From Roseiarcus sp963759955 (GTDB taxonomy: Bacteria > Pseudomonadota > Alphaproteobacteria > Rhizobiales > Beijerinckiaceae), in contig CAVXCA010000042.1 in assembly GCA_963759955.1 (NCBI GenBank), positions 142,853 through 206,852 on the forward strand: a stretch of DNA of 64,000 nt. Direction: 5' to 3'. Under the pieces are notes generated by a model that had not been told where the DNA came from, made no database searches, and saw only the letters and a list, made by a program, of their open reading frames with translations. Below, in pieces: positions 1 through 10,466 of this stretch. The position numbers and the translations under genes were made by a program. Within the stretch, counting starts at the first letter, position 1. Every line of letters starts with the position of its first letter.

Positions 1-1044
1 GACGAGGAGCGCGAGCGCCGGGTAAAACTGGTAGAGCCATCCCTTGCCCTGGACGAAGAACGCCCCCGCGGCGCCGAGCGAACCGAGCGCCGGCGTCGCG
101 ATGAGGGGCTCGCGGACGCGGGCGCCGGCGATGGCGGCGAGCAGGCCCAAGAGCGCGACCCAGACCACGACGCCGGCGTTGGCGAGCAATTGCAGCATCG
201 ATTCGCGCACCGGCAAATAGGCGGCGACGACGGTCGGCAAGACGTCCGCGCCATAGGCGGGAAAACGCCAGATCGTCAGCGCCGCATAGGCCGCCAAGAA
301 GGCCGCCGCCACGTAATATTCGATCGCGCGCAGCAGCGCCCCGACGCCGACGCGCGAGGCGAGATACGGCGCCAGCGCGACGGCGATCAGCGCATAGGGC
401 GGCTTGATCGCGACCATCGCGCCCAGGCACACGCCAACGAGCGCCGCTACGCGCCGATCGACCGGCGCGCGTACGGCGCGCGCCGCGCAAAGCGCGAGAA
501 AGGGAAGGCCAAACAGCGCGACGAAGAAATCGCGTTCGTCGAACGTGCGCCCCGGCAGGATCGTGAACGCCACCAACGCGAGGCCGAGCGCGACTGCGCC
601 GACTTCGGCGAGAAGCCCGGCGCGGCGCAGGATCGCCGCGCTGAGCCCCAAGGCCGCGCCGACCGTGGCGAAACCGTAGGCGGCGACGACGATTTCGGGC
701 GCGGCGCCGATCGCCCGCGCCAATGCGACGGCAGGCAGGTAAAGGAGAATCGAAGCCGGTGGGTTGGTCTCGATGAAATCTACGTAAGGGGTTTGGCCGT
801 CGAGCCACCTTTCGCCGATGGTGATCATCCAGGAGACGTCGGCGATGGCGCCGAAGCGCGCCTGCGCCGCCGCGGCGACAAGAACGATCGCCGCGAAGGC
901 CCAAAGCGCCTGCGGCGCGATCCGGCCACCCGAGAGGCGGCGCGCGCGCCCCTCGGCAAGCGACGAATCCAGCGCGCCGCGCGGCAGCGGCGCGACGGCG
1001 GAGTCGATTCGCCGCGAGAGGAGGAGCGGAGGAGCGGGCGGCAT
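1..1044 (-). CDS. GT-C type membrane glycosyltransferase-like protein (3' end beyond window)
   Basis: Reading the complementary strand from the ATG at 1044 gives 348 codons without a stop, so the C-terminus lies outside the window. The protein starts with a short basic region and then shows repeated hydrophobic segments, the first around residues 48-62. The loop after the first segment holds GQTPYVDFIETNPP, which resembles the acidic first-loop motif of GT39/ArnT-like polyprenyl-sugar transferases. An in-frame TAA lies about 13 codons upstream of the chosen ATG, which limits the start. It diverges from typA. It would act in the inner membrane, moving a sugar from a lipid carrier; the acceptor is unknown. 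The family assignment is by overall pattern, not by a catalytic proof. Confidence 0.7.
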   Translation of the reverse strand, partial: MPPAPPLLLSRRIDSAVAPLPRGALDSSLAEGRARRLSGGRIAPQALWAFAAIVLVAAAAQARFGAIADVSWMITIGERWLDGQTPYVDFIETNPPASILLYLPAVALARAIGAAPEIVVAAYGFATVGAALGLSAAILRRAGLLAEVGAVALGLALVAFTILPGRTFDERDFFVALFGLPFLALCAARAVRAPVDRRVAALVGVCLGAMVAIKPPYALIAVALAPYLASRVGVGALLRAIEYYVAAAFLAAYAALTIWRFPAYGADVLPTVVAAYLPVRESMLQLLANAGVVVWVALLGLLAAIAGARVREPLIATPALGSLGAAGAFFVQGKGWLYQFYPALALLV

Positions 1045-1295
1045 GGCTTCGTTCGGATGGACTGCGGCCCCGCCAGCGTTAGCGGCGGACGCTTAAGATT
1101 CCGGTAACCCCGGGCGCTGGGGCGCACGCCGCCCTTCCCTTCCCCTCGGGATTCGTGTATTGCACCGCACAAATTCGGAAGCACGGCCGCGCGGGCGTGC
1201 GTTTCGTCGCACTCCCGTCATGTCCGCCATCGAGGGAAGGCGCGGCCCATCGGCCGCTTTTCCCGATTCGCGCCGCGCCGAAAGCCTGGACCCCA

Positions 1296-3131
<1,836 letters not shown>

Positions 3132-3352
3132 CCGGCCGACGGAGCGAAAACGGCGCGTTCCGGAAAGCGCGATTTCCACGCGAACGAATTTTGCGCCCGG
3201 ACGGCGGACGCGAAATTCGCGGATCCGCTTGCCCTTCGGCGCGAAGCCGACCTTCCGCCGAGCGCGCCTTCATGCCGGGTTAATCAATCCGTCAGAAGGT
3301 GCGAAGCGCTAAATCGCCAATCCTCCTGAAGGGCGATTCTGGGGCGCCTTTC

Positions 3353-4846
3353 ATGTCTTGGACTTTCGGCCGGTCGACTTGGCTTGGTCCGGCGGCGGAC
3401 GCGAGGAGCCCAAAAGTCCTGACCTTGCTTGTGGCCTTTGGCGTTCTGGCGGCTTGGACAGCGCTGACGAACATACCCTTTTACGCCCTCGACGGCGCCG
3501 ACGACGCCTTTTACGTGGAGACCGCCCATCTCTGGACCAAGGGCGTGCCGCCGTATGTCGGCGCGTTCGACGTCAAGGCGCCGGGGTTCTTCGCCGTCCT
3601 CGCGACGGTTCAGGTTTTCCTGGGCGCCAGTCTGGCGACGCTGAGGGCGACGGCGATCCTGTCCACGGCGCTCGCGGCTGCTTCGCTCTATCGGCTCTGC
3701 CGCGAGTTCAATGATCGCGCGGTCGCGGTCCTCTGTGCGATCGTCTACCCGGTTCTCTTCGAAATATTCGGCGACGCGGCTTACGCCCTTCTTTGCGCGC
3801 TTACGCTGCTCGCCTTCCTCGCCGCGCTTTCCCGACAGCCGCCGATGAGAAAGGCCGTGCTCGCGGGTTTGGCGATCGGCGCGGCTTGCGCGGTGAAGCA
3901 AACCGCCGCCTTCGAGGCGACCGCGCTGCTCATCATCATCGCAAGCGATCCCGCCGTAAAAGGGCGGCGGCTCAAGGCGGCGTCCGCGTTCCTCGCTTGC
4001 GCCAGCGTCGCGCCGCTCGGGTTCGTGATCTATTACGCCCTGCGCGGCGATCTTGGCGTCTTCTTCTCCGATGTCGTCGTTCTCGCCTTGAGACGTCCCG
4101 ACAGCACGACGGAGGCCATTTCGTTCTGGGACGGATTTCGCCGTTCCTTGGTCCTGCTGTTGCCGATCCTGCCCGTCACGCTCATGGCGATCTTCGCCCT
4201 CGCCAAATGGCGCCGCCTGGCGGCTCGTTTTCCGATTGGATCGGTTTCGATCTGGCTCGCCGCCACGATCCTTTCGATCCTGGTCCAGCACGCCATTTCT
4301 CCTTACTACCTCACGCCTGCGTTCGCGCCGCTGCTGCTTCTGGCCGCCGCAGGCTTGACCACGGCCGTCGAGGGACGCAGCCGACGCACTCTCGCCGTTG
4401 TGCTGGCGATCTTCGGCGCGACCACCATTTTCATGGCGGCCCGGCTGCGCGGCGAGGCGCTGGTGAATAGATTGAAGCCAAAGGACGATCTGGCGATTCT
4501 CGAGGCGACGTCTACGATCGAGGCGACCCATCCCAAGCCGACAGACAGACTGTTCGTCGTCACGCGCGGCGGCTGGATATATTTGGCGACCGATTTGGCG
4601 CCGCCAACTCCTTATTTTCACTGGTTTCACACGCTGTGCGACTTCCCCGGGGCCGGCCGGAGCCGCTTGGCCGAAACGATGGCGGCCCAGCCGCGCTACG
4701 TCGTCGTCGCAGACCCCTCGAAGCGCTTTTCATGCGAACAGGATTCCAATTGGGTCGTCGTCAACGACACCCTGCGATCTTCCTATCGCCTTCTGGACCG
4801 CGCCCAAGGCGCTTTCAACTCCTATTTCGTCTACGAGCGGAACTGA
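3353..4846 (+). CDS. GT39/ArnT-like polytopic membrane glycosyltransferase
   Basis: A protein of about 497 residues from the ATG at 3353 (a GTG at 3299 is an alternative). It has 9-11 hydrophobic segments and a first periplasmic loop with GVPPYVGAFDVKAPGFF, the acidic-residue plus KxPG pattern of GT39/ArnT-type transferases that use polyprenyl-phosphate sugars. The C-terminal ~110 residues look soluble. It shares this loop pattern with the protein encoded at 1-1044, so typA sits between two related membrane transferases. The gene lies between intact typA and an orphan copy of the typA 3' end, which suggests it was inserted here. Substrate unknown. Confidence 0.75.
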   Translation: MSWTFGRSTWLGPAADARSPKVLTLLVAFGVLAAWTALTNIPFYALDGADDAFYVETAHLWTKGVPPYVGAFDVKAPGFFAVLATVQVFLGASLATLRATAILSTALAAASLYRLCREFNDRAVAVLCAIVYPVLFEIFGDAAYALLCALTLLAFLAALSRQPPMRKAVLAGLAIGAACAVKQTAAFEATALLIIIASDPAVKGRRLKAASAFLACASVAPLGFVIYYALRGDLGVFFSDVVVLALRRPDSTTEAISFWDGFRRSLVLLLPILPVTLMAIFALAKWRRLAARFPIGSVSIWLAATILSILVQHAISPYYLTPAFAPLLLLAAAGLTTAVEGRSRRTLAVVLAIFGATTIFMAARLRGEALVNRLKPKDDLAILEATSTIEATHPKPTDRLFVVTRGGWIYLATDLAPPTPYFHWFHTLCDFPGAGRSRLAETMAAQPRYVVVADPSKRFSCEQDSNWVVVNDTLRSSYRLLDRAQGAFNSYFVYERN

Positions 4847-4908
4847 GGGCCGAGCGAGAACGCCGCTTGACCTGCGACAATTCGATCGCCGCTCGCCGCG
4901 CCCGCAGC

Positions 4909-5019
4909 CAGGACGACGAACGCGCCGAAGCGACGCCGAAGTCGATCCGCCTGCGCAAGGCCCTGCTCGACCCCAACGAGCGCAAGCGCGCGGAACGGGC
5001 GAAGGGCGGCGTCGGCGGA
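4909..5019 (+). pseudogene. Orphan copy of the typA 3' end
   Basis: In frame, this stretch encodes QDDE-x-AEATPKSIRLRKALLD and on through PNERKRAERA, matching the C-terminus of TypA. The nucleotide match to 3009-3118 is collinear at an offset of exactly 1900 bases, with only three mismatches over the best 70 bases. It has no start codon and no N-terminal part. It begins about 60 bases after the glycosyltransferase stop and diverges from typA just before the typA stop. It is most simply a leftover from insertion of the glycosyltransferase gene beside typA. Confidence 0.85.
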
Positions 5020-5217
5020 CAGGGGGGGGGAGTAAACGGGCCGTCGTAGTTGAGCGCTCGGCTCATGCGCAGCGTACAGGTGTCCCCATTGTCGCCGCCG
5101 AGCCAAGGGCGGCATTCTGGCCGGTGTCGTCGGCGCCGCCTCCAATCGAGATGGTTTTTGCACCAAGCCTCGTCGAGGGCGACTCGTCGAGCAAAGCTCA
5201 CAGAATCCAACGCCATC

Positions 5218-5245
5218 ATGGCCGGGCTTGTCCCGACCATCCACG
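5218..5245. repeat. Single arm of a dispersed palindromic repeat (REP-like)
   Basis: ATGGCCGGGCTTGTCCC followed by GACCATCCACG is itself a near palindrome. It matches both arms of the repeat at 59109-59204 and 60473-60490. Only one arm is recognisable here. Confidence 0.75.
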
Positions 5246-5414
5246 CGGCGTCGCCCCGCCTCTCTTCGTCACACGCCAAGCAGGCGCCGGCTGTGGCCGC
5301 GCTGCCCCGTGTCACCAAAATAGCGTGTCTCACCCGTGGGGCGCAGTTCAACTCCCAGAAACGGCAAGCGGACTTTGCAATAGGGATCTACAATAAGTCA
5401 GAGCAATTCCGTAT

Positions 5415-5981
5415 TTAGAAAATTCCGCCGATGAAAGCGGCCCCGCCACCGCCCGCTTGGTAGCCGACGTTCACGCCCGTCGTGACTAAAATACCTGTGG
5501 CGGATCGTAAAAGCTTTGTCTCGGCCAGCGCCATAATCGGCAGGAATTCCGCAGAGGCAACAACAACTCCGAGCCAAGCCGGATCCATTCCAAATATCAT
5601 TCCTATAGCGCTTCCCCCAGCGATCAATCCTCCGCCAACCTCGAGGAATAGGCAAACGCCGGTGATATCGGAGCGTGACAACTCTTCACCACTGAAGGTA
5701 TCGGCGACAAAAACCTGCCCCATGTTTGGAAATGCCGCCGGCGCCACTACTCCTCCGACACTTTTTCCCTTGACTGTAGGTAGGTTGAGCTTGCCAACCT
5801 TAGGCAGTTTCAATCCGAAGGTCAGCCCCACGCCCGCGGCGCCATATCTGAATTTCTGAGAGCTGCCTTTCGGATCACTCAAATATATGGCCCCGCCTTG
5901 GGCGGCGACAAACTCAATGCCTACGCCCGCGGTGCTCAAGGTCTCAAACTTCCAAGCGCTCTCTTTCTTGACTCCCCACAT
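5415..5981 (-). CDS. Hypothetical Gly-rich protein, 188 aa
   Basis: Not recognised. The protein has no obvious N-terminal signal peptide. Residues 20-60 hold a repeat-like GGAIYLSDPKGSSQKFRYG segment followed by alternating Gly/Val stretches. Residues ~118-188 contain two or three hydrophobic Gly/Ala-rich segments that could be membrane-inserted. Base composition is visibly lower in GC than typA or the genes to the right, suggesting recent acquisition. It lies 36 bases downstream of a DUF3592-type gene on the same strand, so the two are probably co-transcribed. A secretion-linked or surface role is possible, but nothing here proves it. Confidence 0.65.
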   Translation of the reverse strand: MWGVKKESAWKFETLSTAGVGIEFVAAQGGAIYLSDPKGSSQKFRYGAAGVGLTFGLKLPKVGKLNLPTVKGKSVGGVVAPAAFPNMGQVFVADTFSGEELSRSDITGVCLFLEVGGGLIAGGSAIGMIFGMDPAWLGVVVASAEFLPIMALAETKLLRSATGILVTTGVNVGYQAGGGGAAFIGGIF

Positions 5982-6017
5982 CGGCTTTGCTCCAATGTTA
6001 CAAGTAACTTCTTGAAA

Positions 6018-6422
6018 TCATGAATAGTCTATAATCTTCTGAAAGCCCCCGACCAGAAAAAGAACCGCCAACGAAAAGAGGATAATTTCCATGAACCATA
6101 GAGCGCTTAACGAGTCAATGCACGGAGGTTGATTGGGGTCGTCAGGCAAGTAAAGAACATTAACCCGATCGCCCGTTCGATATCCAAAGATAAATCCACC
6201 TTGCGTGTAATTGATCTTGCGTCCGGTAGCAGATGTGAACTCGATGTTCGGATGCGTGCCGCTGGCGAACAGGCTGACGACAACTCCCTCGGCGACAGAC
6301 GCCCGACTGATGAATGCACGAGTGGACATCGTCTTCGCGATAGCGGCGGTCAACAGTGCCGCTCCGACAAGGATAATCAATCCTCCGAACATCAGATTTG
6401 TCCGTTTCGTCCCGACCGTCAT
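6018..6422 (-). CDS. DUF3592-like membrane protein
   Basis: A protein of about 134 residues from the ATG at 6422 (start MTVGTKRTNLMFGG); a longer reading from 6482 adds 20 residues of unlikely character. It has one transmembrane segment near residues 10-29 and another near 108-128, with a soluble stretch between them containing HPNIEFTSATGRKINYTQGG and DRVNVLYLPDDPNQ. This is the layout of DUF3592 proteins: two membrane anchors around a small extracytoplasmic beta domain with an R/V-x-V-x-Y-x-P-x-x-P motif. Function unknown. Base composition is again low in GC, and it probably forms one unit with the following hypothetical gene. Confidence 0.7.
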   Translation of the reverse strand: MTVGTKRTNLMFGGLIILVGAALLTAAIAKTMSTRAFISRASVAEGVVVSLFASGTHPNIEFTSATGRKINYTQGGFIFGYRTGDRVNVLYLPDDPNQPPCIDSLSALWFMEIILFSLAVLFLVGGFQKIIDYS

Positions 6423-7163
6423 CGTCGCGTTAACCGATATTCGCCCGAGGGAAGCCTTACCGAGGTCGAGAACTCTCTTCAATGGCCCGCGCGGACCAGT
6501 TCTTGGCGTGTCCGCGCAGCAGGCATAGCGCGATACGCCGACGCCCGCTCATTTCCCTTCTTGGCGCGCTCAACGACGTCAGGGCGCCGCCAGCCCATCA
6601 GCGCAATGCGGCCTCCAGCGACCGGATCGGCTTCGCGCCAATCTCGCCAACGTCGCGTCGCCGATTTTCGAGGGCGAGTCAACGACTTGCGCGCGCCACG
6701 GCAAGCTGCCGCCCCAAACGCGCGAGAGCCCTGCCACGCACGACCCGGTCGCCCGCAGCCGCGCCGGGATCGCGGCGCTTTGCCGCAGCGACATCATGCA
6801 GCGTCTCGAGTGGTTCGGTTCGGCCGCGCGCGGGGGGCGCGCTTCGATCCCGCCGTCGGCGACGCCGTTTGTCTCGTCGCGTTCGAGCCGGCGAGCGGCC
6901 ACTCGCCCTTAGCGCCGTTCTGCGGCTTCTCCCAAGTGCTTGAAGCGACTGCTCGGCCGCCGCTCTGATTTGGCGCCGCGCGGCGCAATCGCCGATTCTT
7001 TCGCGCCCGCCGGCGTCGATGGGGCTCGCGAACGCGTCCATGCGGCGCGACGCGCGCGCCTGCCGCGAGCGACATTGCGCGCGCCGCCGACGCGGCCGCC
7101 CACCGCCTTGAAGGCAAGATACATTGTCGCTAGCGTCACTCGTCTTAATTCAGGGGGTCCGCA
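6423..7163. other. 740-base gap with no supported gene
   Basis: Open frames exist on both strands, but their translations are Arg/Ala/Pro/Ser-rich out-of-frame types without recognisable motifs, and none has a convincing start. GC returns to the genomic level near 6480. The last ~60 bases (7100-7163) probably hold the promoter and ribosome-binding site (GGGGG near 7153) of the small gene at 7164. Decayed coding DNA is possible but not demonstrable. Confidence 0.5.
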
Positions 7164-7415
7164 ATGCGAGGATTTATCGGCGCCGGCGTCGCGATCGGCG
7201 CAATGTTGTATTTCTCGGGAACGGTCGCAATGGCCGTCGACCAGCCTCACATGGAGGGGGCGCTTCACGACCTCGACCATGCGCTGCATGAAATCGAGAT
7301 CGCCGATCAGTTCAAGGACCACGGCGGCCACGCCGGGGCGGCGACGACGCTGATCGAACAAGCCATCCACGAGGTGAAGGAAGGCATCCGCTATCGCAAC
7401 GAGCACGGCAAGTAA
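7164..7415 (+). CDS. Small His/Glu-rich secreted protein, SmbP-like
   Basis: An 83-residue protein with a signal peptide (about residues 1-23, ending GTVAMAVD). The mature part, about 60 residues, is helical-looking and rich in His, Asp and Glu (HMEGALHDLDHALHEIE, FKDHGGHAG, IEQAIHEVKEG). Regularly spaced His with Ala/Leu resembles the small metal-binding protein SmbP and related periplasmic four-helix proteins. Metal binding is therefore plausible, but this is inferred from composition. It has its own ribosome-binding site (AGGGGG) and looks monocistronic. Confidence 0.7.
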   Translation: MRGFIGAGVAIGAMLYFSGTVAMAVDQPHMEGALHDLDHALHEIEIADQFKDHGGHAGAATTLIEQAIHEVKEGIRYRNEHGK

Positions 7416-7605
7416 GCTCGCGCCGTTACGCGTCTATTCGCCTCCCGCGCCCCTTCCCCGCCGCAATTGCGGCGCATGGGATGCAGGAGGCGTTGCTTCG
7501 TGACGAGGGTATTCGGCGATCGCGGGCCGAATCGCGCCGCGGGTTTCGCGTTGACTGTTTCACCGCTTTCGGCGACGCTTGGCGCGCCGCCTATAGAGAC
7601 CGCCG

Positions 7606-8277
7606 ATGTCCCTGCCCGAATCGCATCCGCGCCTGTTCAAGCGCGCCTATAGCAACGGCGAGCTGATCGCCGACGGTTTCGTCCATGCGGCGGCGCTGGT
7701 GGCCGGCGTCATCGGCTTCTCGCTGCTGTTCGTGAAGGTGGCGCTCCATGGCGGGGCCGCCGACGGGCTGGCGATGGCGGTCTACGCGGCCGGCTTCTTC
7801 CTGCTGTTCGGCTTTTCCTGCGCCTACAACATGACGCCCGCCTCGCCGGTGAAGTGGATTTTGCGGCGCTTCGACCATTCCTCGATCTACCTGATGATCG
7901 GCGGCACCTACACCGCGCTGCTTTCGCAGTTGCACGATCGCCTGTGGGCGGCGGCGCTGATCGGCTTCGTGTGGACCGGCGCTCTCGCCGGGGTTGCGCT
8001 CAAGCTGTTCCTGCCCGGGCGCTTCGACCGCGTCTCGATCGGCATCTATCTGTTGCTCGGCTGGTCGGCGATCGCGGCGATCAGACCGCTCGTCGCCTCG
8101 CTGCCGGCCCAGACGCTGGCGCTGGTCGTGGTCGGCGGCGTCATCTATTCGATCGGCGTCGCGTTCCATCTCTGGCACAGCCTGAAGTACCAGAACGCGA
8201 TCTGGCACGCCTGCGTCGCCGTCGCCGCCGCCTGCCATTTCGCCGGCATTCTGCAGGCGCTCGACCGCGCCGCCTGA
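7606..8277 (+). CDS. Hemolysin III (YqfA/PAQR-type) seven-helix membrane protein
   Basis: A 223-residue protein with seven hydrophobic segments. Diagnostic features are the N-terminal YSNGELIADGFVHAAAL block, the FDHSSIYLMIGGTYT motif after the third segment, and the C-terminal His residues in HLWHSLKYQNAIWHAC. These His and Asp residues form the metal site of the PAQR/HlyIII superfamily. The bacterial members are inner-membrane proteins; a hemolytic role is doubtful and the physiological substrate is unknown. Convergent with the GGDEF-EAL gene, 11 bases apart. Confidence 0.92.
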   Translation: MSLPESHPRLFKRAYSNGELIADGFVHAAALVAGVIGFSLLFVKVALHGGAADGLAMAVYAAGFFLLFGFSCAYNMTPASPVKWILRRFDHSSIYLMIGGTYTALLSQLHDRLWAAALIGFVWTGALAGVALKLFLPGRFDRVSIGIYLLLGWSAIAAIRPLVASLPAQTLALVVVGGVIYSIGVAFHLWHSLKYQNAIWHACVAVAAACHFAGILQALDRAA

Positions 8278-8288
8278 GGCGCGGCGCT

Positions 8289-10067
8289 TCATCCGGTCTG
8301 CGCCAAGGCGAGCCGATCGCGCGCGATCAGGCCGGCGACCTCCGCCGCCGGAACGGGCCGCGAAAAATAATAGCCTTGCGCTTCGTCGACGCCGGCCGCC
8401 CTCACGCATTCGAGCTGCTCCAGCGTCTCGACGCCCTCGGCGGTGGTGGCGACGCCGAGGTCGACGGCGAAACGCGCGATCGCGCGCACCAGCGCGCGCG
8501 CCATCGAGCCGCCGCTCGCCTGTTCGGCGACGAAGCTGCCGTCGATCTTGATGCGATCGAAGCGAAAGCGACGCAGGCGGTCGACCGACGCGTAACCCTC
8601 GCCGAAATCGTCGAGCGCGAGCGCCACGCCCATCTCCCGCAGCCGCGCGAGCGCGGGCGCCGCGTCGCTGTCATCGTTCATGATCACGCTCTCGGCGATT
8701 TCGAGCTCGAGCCGATGCGCGCCGAGCCGGCTCGCAGCGAGCGAACGCGCGACGGCGGCAGGCACGTCGGCGCGCACGAATTGCGCCGGCGAGACGTTGA
8801 CGGCGACCCTGAGGCCTTCGGTCCAGGACGCAGCCTCCCGGCAGGCCGTCGCGATCACCCACTCGCCGATCGAATCGATCATTCCGCTTTCCTCGGCGAT
8901 CGGCACGAATTGACCGGGAAGGACGAGTCCGCGGCGCGGATGGCGCCAGCGCAGCAGGGCCTCGAACCCTTTGAGCCGAGCGTCGGGGAGGCTGACGAGA
9001 GGCTGATAGTAGAGCTCCAGTTCGCCGCGTTCGAGCGCCAGCGCGAGATCCTGGCGCAGCGCTGCGCGCTCGAGCAAAGCGCGCTCCATTTCGCGGTTGA
9101 AGAAACGCCAGCAGCCGCGCCCCGCCGCCTTGGCCTGATAGAGCGCGAAGTCGGCGTGGCGCAGCAGCGTTTCGATATCGAGCGGCTCGCGATCGGCGAG
9201 CGCGACGCCGATGCTGACCGATGCCCGCAACGAAAGTTCGCCGCAGTCCAAAGGCGCGGCGAAGGACTTGCTCAGGCGGTCGGCGAGCGCGGCGGCGCCG
9301 GTTTCGCCATGCCGGAATTGCGCGACGACGACGAATTCGTCGCCTGAATAGCGCGCCACGCAATCGGGCGCCCGGGCGTTCTCGCGCAGTCGGAGCGCCA
9401 CCGCGCGCAAGAACGCGTCTCCCGCCAAATGGCCGTAGGAGTCGTTGACGAACTTGAAGCGGTCGACGTCGATGAGGAACAGCGCGAGACGCCGCCCGCC
9501 CGCCGACGAGACGGCGAGCTTTTCGCGAATATGCTCGGTCGCCGCGGATCGATTGGGCAGTTGCGTCAACAGATCGGTGCGCGCGAGATAGGCGACGCGT
9601 TGGCGCGCGCGTTCGAGCGCCGTCACGTCCTCGTGGATGGCCACCCAGCCGCCGTCCGCCAGCGGCTGCGTGACGACCGCGACGATCAGATCATCGCCGA
9701 TCGCGAAGTTGCGCGCGAACGCTTCGCGGCGCGCCAGCGCCGCCGACCATTGCGCGAGGACCGGATCGATCGGCCCATCGAACGAGCCGCGGCGCTTTCG
9801 CGTCTCCAACACTTCGCGCAGCGTCATCTTGACGCGCACGTCGCCCTCGCTGAGCTTGTGGAGCGCGAGGAAGCGCCGGTTCCAGAACATCAGCCGTCCC
9901 GCGCGGTCGAACGCCGTGACGCCGTGATTCATGTTGTCGAGCGCGATGTCACGCCAACGGCGCCGCGCTCGCCGCCGCAGCAGCAGCGGGGCCGCCGAGG
10001 CGACACCGAGCGCTGCGGCGATCGACGACGCCAGCGCGAGCGCATCGATGATTGGCAAAGTGTCCAT
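8289..10067 (-). CDS. PAS-GGDEF-EAL cyclic-di-GMP signalling protein
   Basis: A protein of 592 residues from the ATG at 10067. It has an N-terminal hydrophobic segment (residues ~7-30), a PAS domain (~40-150, NMNHGVTAFDRAGRLMFWN), a GGDEF domain (~165-330) and an EAL domain (~345-585). The cyclase signature reads SGDEF (residues ~241-245) in place of GGDEF. The EAL signature is FEALLRW (~368-374) and the loop DDFGEGY (~486) is kept. EAL domains hydrolyse c-di-GMP; whether the SGDEF half still makes it is uncertain. It is probably membrane-anchored, sensing a signal through PAS to control motility or biofilm formation. Confidence 0.95.
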   Translation of the reverse strand: MDTLPIIDALALASSIAAALGVASAAPLLLRRRARRRWRDIALDNMNHGVTAFDRAGRLMFWNRRFLALHKLSEGDVRVKMTLREVLETRKRRGSFDGPIDPVLAQWSAALARREAFARNFAIGDDLIVAVVTQPLADGGWVAIHEDVTALERARQRVAYLARTDLLTQLPNRSAATEHIREKLAVSSAGGRRLALFLIDVDRFKFVNDSYGHLAGDAFLRAVALRLRENARAPDCVARYSGDEFVVVAQFRHGETGAAALADRLSKSFAAPLDCGELSLRASVSIGVALADREPLDIETLLRHADFALYQAKAAGRGCWRFFNREMERALLERAALRQDLALALERGELELYYQPLVSLPDARLKGFEALLRWRHPRRGLVLPGQFVPIAEESGMIDSIGEWVIATACREAASWTEGLRVAVNVSPAQFVRADVPAAVARSLAASRLGAHRLELEIAESVIMNDDSDAAPALARLREMGVALALDDFGEGYASVDRLRRFRFDRIKIDGSFVAEQASGGSMARALVRAIARFAVDLGVATTAEGVETLEQLECVRAAGVDEAQGYYFSRPVPAAEVAGLIARDRLALAQTG

Positions 10068-10466
10068 CTCGCGTCGTTCTCTCCCTTGCCAGGCGAGCGA
10101 AGCTTTATCGTCTTTCGGGCGGCCGGAGGCGGCCACGCCCGGGAACAATCCGCATTGTTTCGCCTTTTCGCATGAGATCAACTAATATAGAATGAATTTA
10201 TTCTTTCACATCACGTATTTGTCCTTCCGTAACGTCATCATCAAGTGGATGTATAGTTCGCTTTACGCTGGCGCGCTACGTTCCCTGCTTGCCGCGCCGA
10301 CCGCGGCCAGCGACGTCTCGAAAGGCGCCGAGCGAAGCCGCGACGGGTCGCCGACGATCAACTCGGGAGCGAAGGACTGCGCGCTTGTGCAGCAGCGGCG
10401 CGCCATCTTGACGCCGCAGTCGCATGGCGTGTTATTTCGCTCATGCATCCGGGATCGCCATCGCCA
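10068..10466. other. Divergent promoter region without a supported gene
   Basis: About 400 bases lie between the divergent GGDEF-EAL gene and the outer-membrane barrel gene. Positions 10175-10265 are unusually AT-rich (TAATATAGAATGAATTTATT) and are a natural place for promoters in both directions. The rest, 10265-10440, returns to high GC. A 92-codon frame at 10192 starts in the AT-rich part and has no coding character. Confidence 0.5.

Larger units (their letters stand above)
4847..5414. other. Intergenic debris region between the glycosyltransferase and a low-GC gene pair
   Basis: No intact gene is seen in these 568 bases. It holds the orphan typA 3'-end copy (4909-5019), a run of nine G near 5022-5030, and one arm of the GGCCGGG...CCCGGCC-type palindromic repeat (5218-5245). 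After that arm comes a short stretch near 5254-5280 whose CCCCGCC...CGTCACAC...CCAAGC pattern recurs near 63300-63325. Confidence 0.6.

Noticed and set aside
1155..1295. Longer TypA starting at 1155
   Set aside because: The extra 47 residues are not conserved and are Arg/Pro-rich; family homology begins at 1296.
10336..10368. LIVGDPSRLR-like peptide on the minus strand that resembles the N-box of a histidine kinase
   Set aside because: Only ten residues match, with no catalytic part before or after; could be chance.
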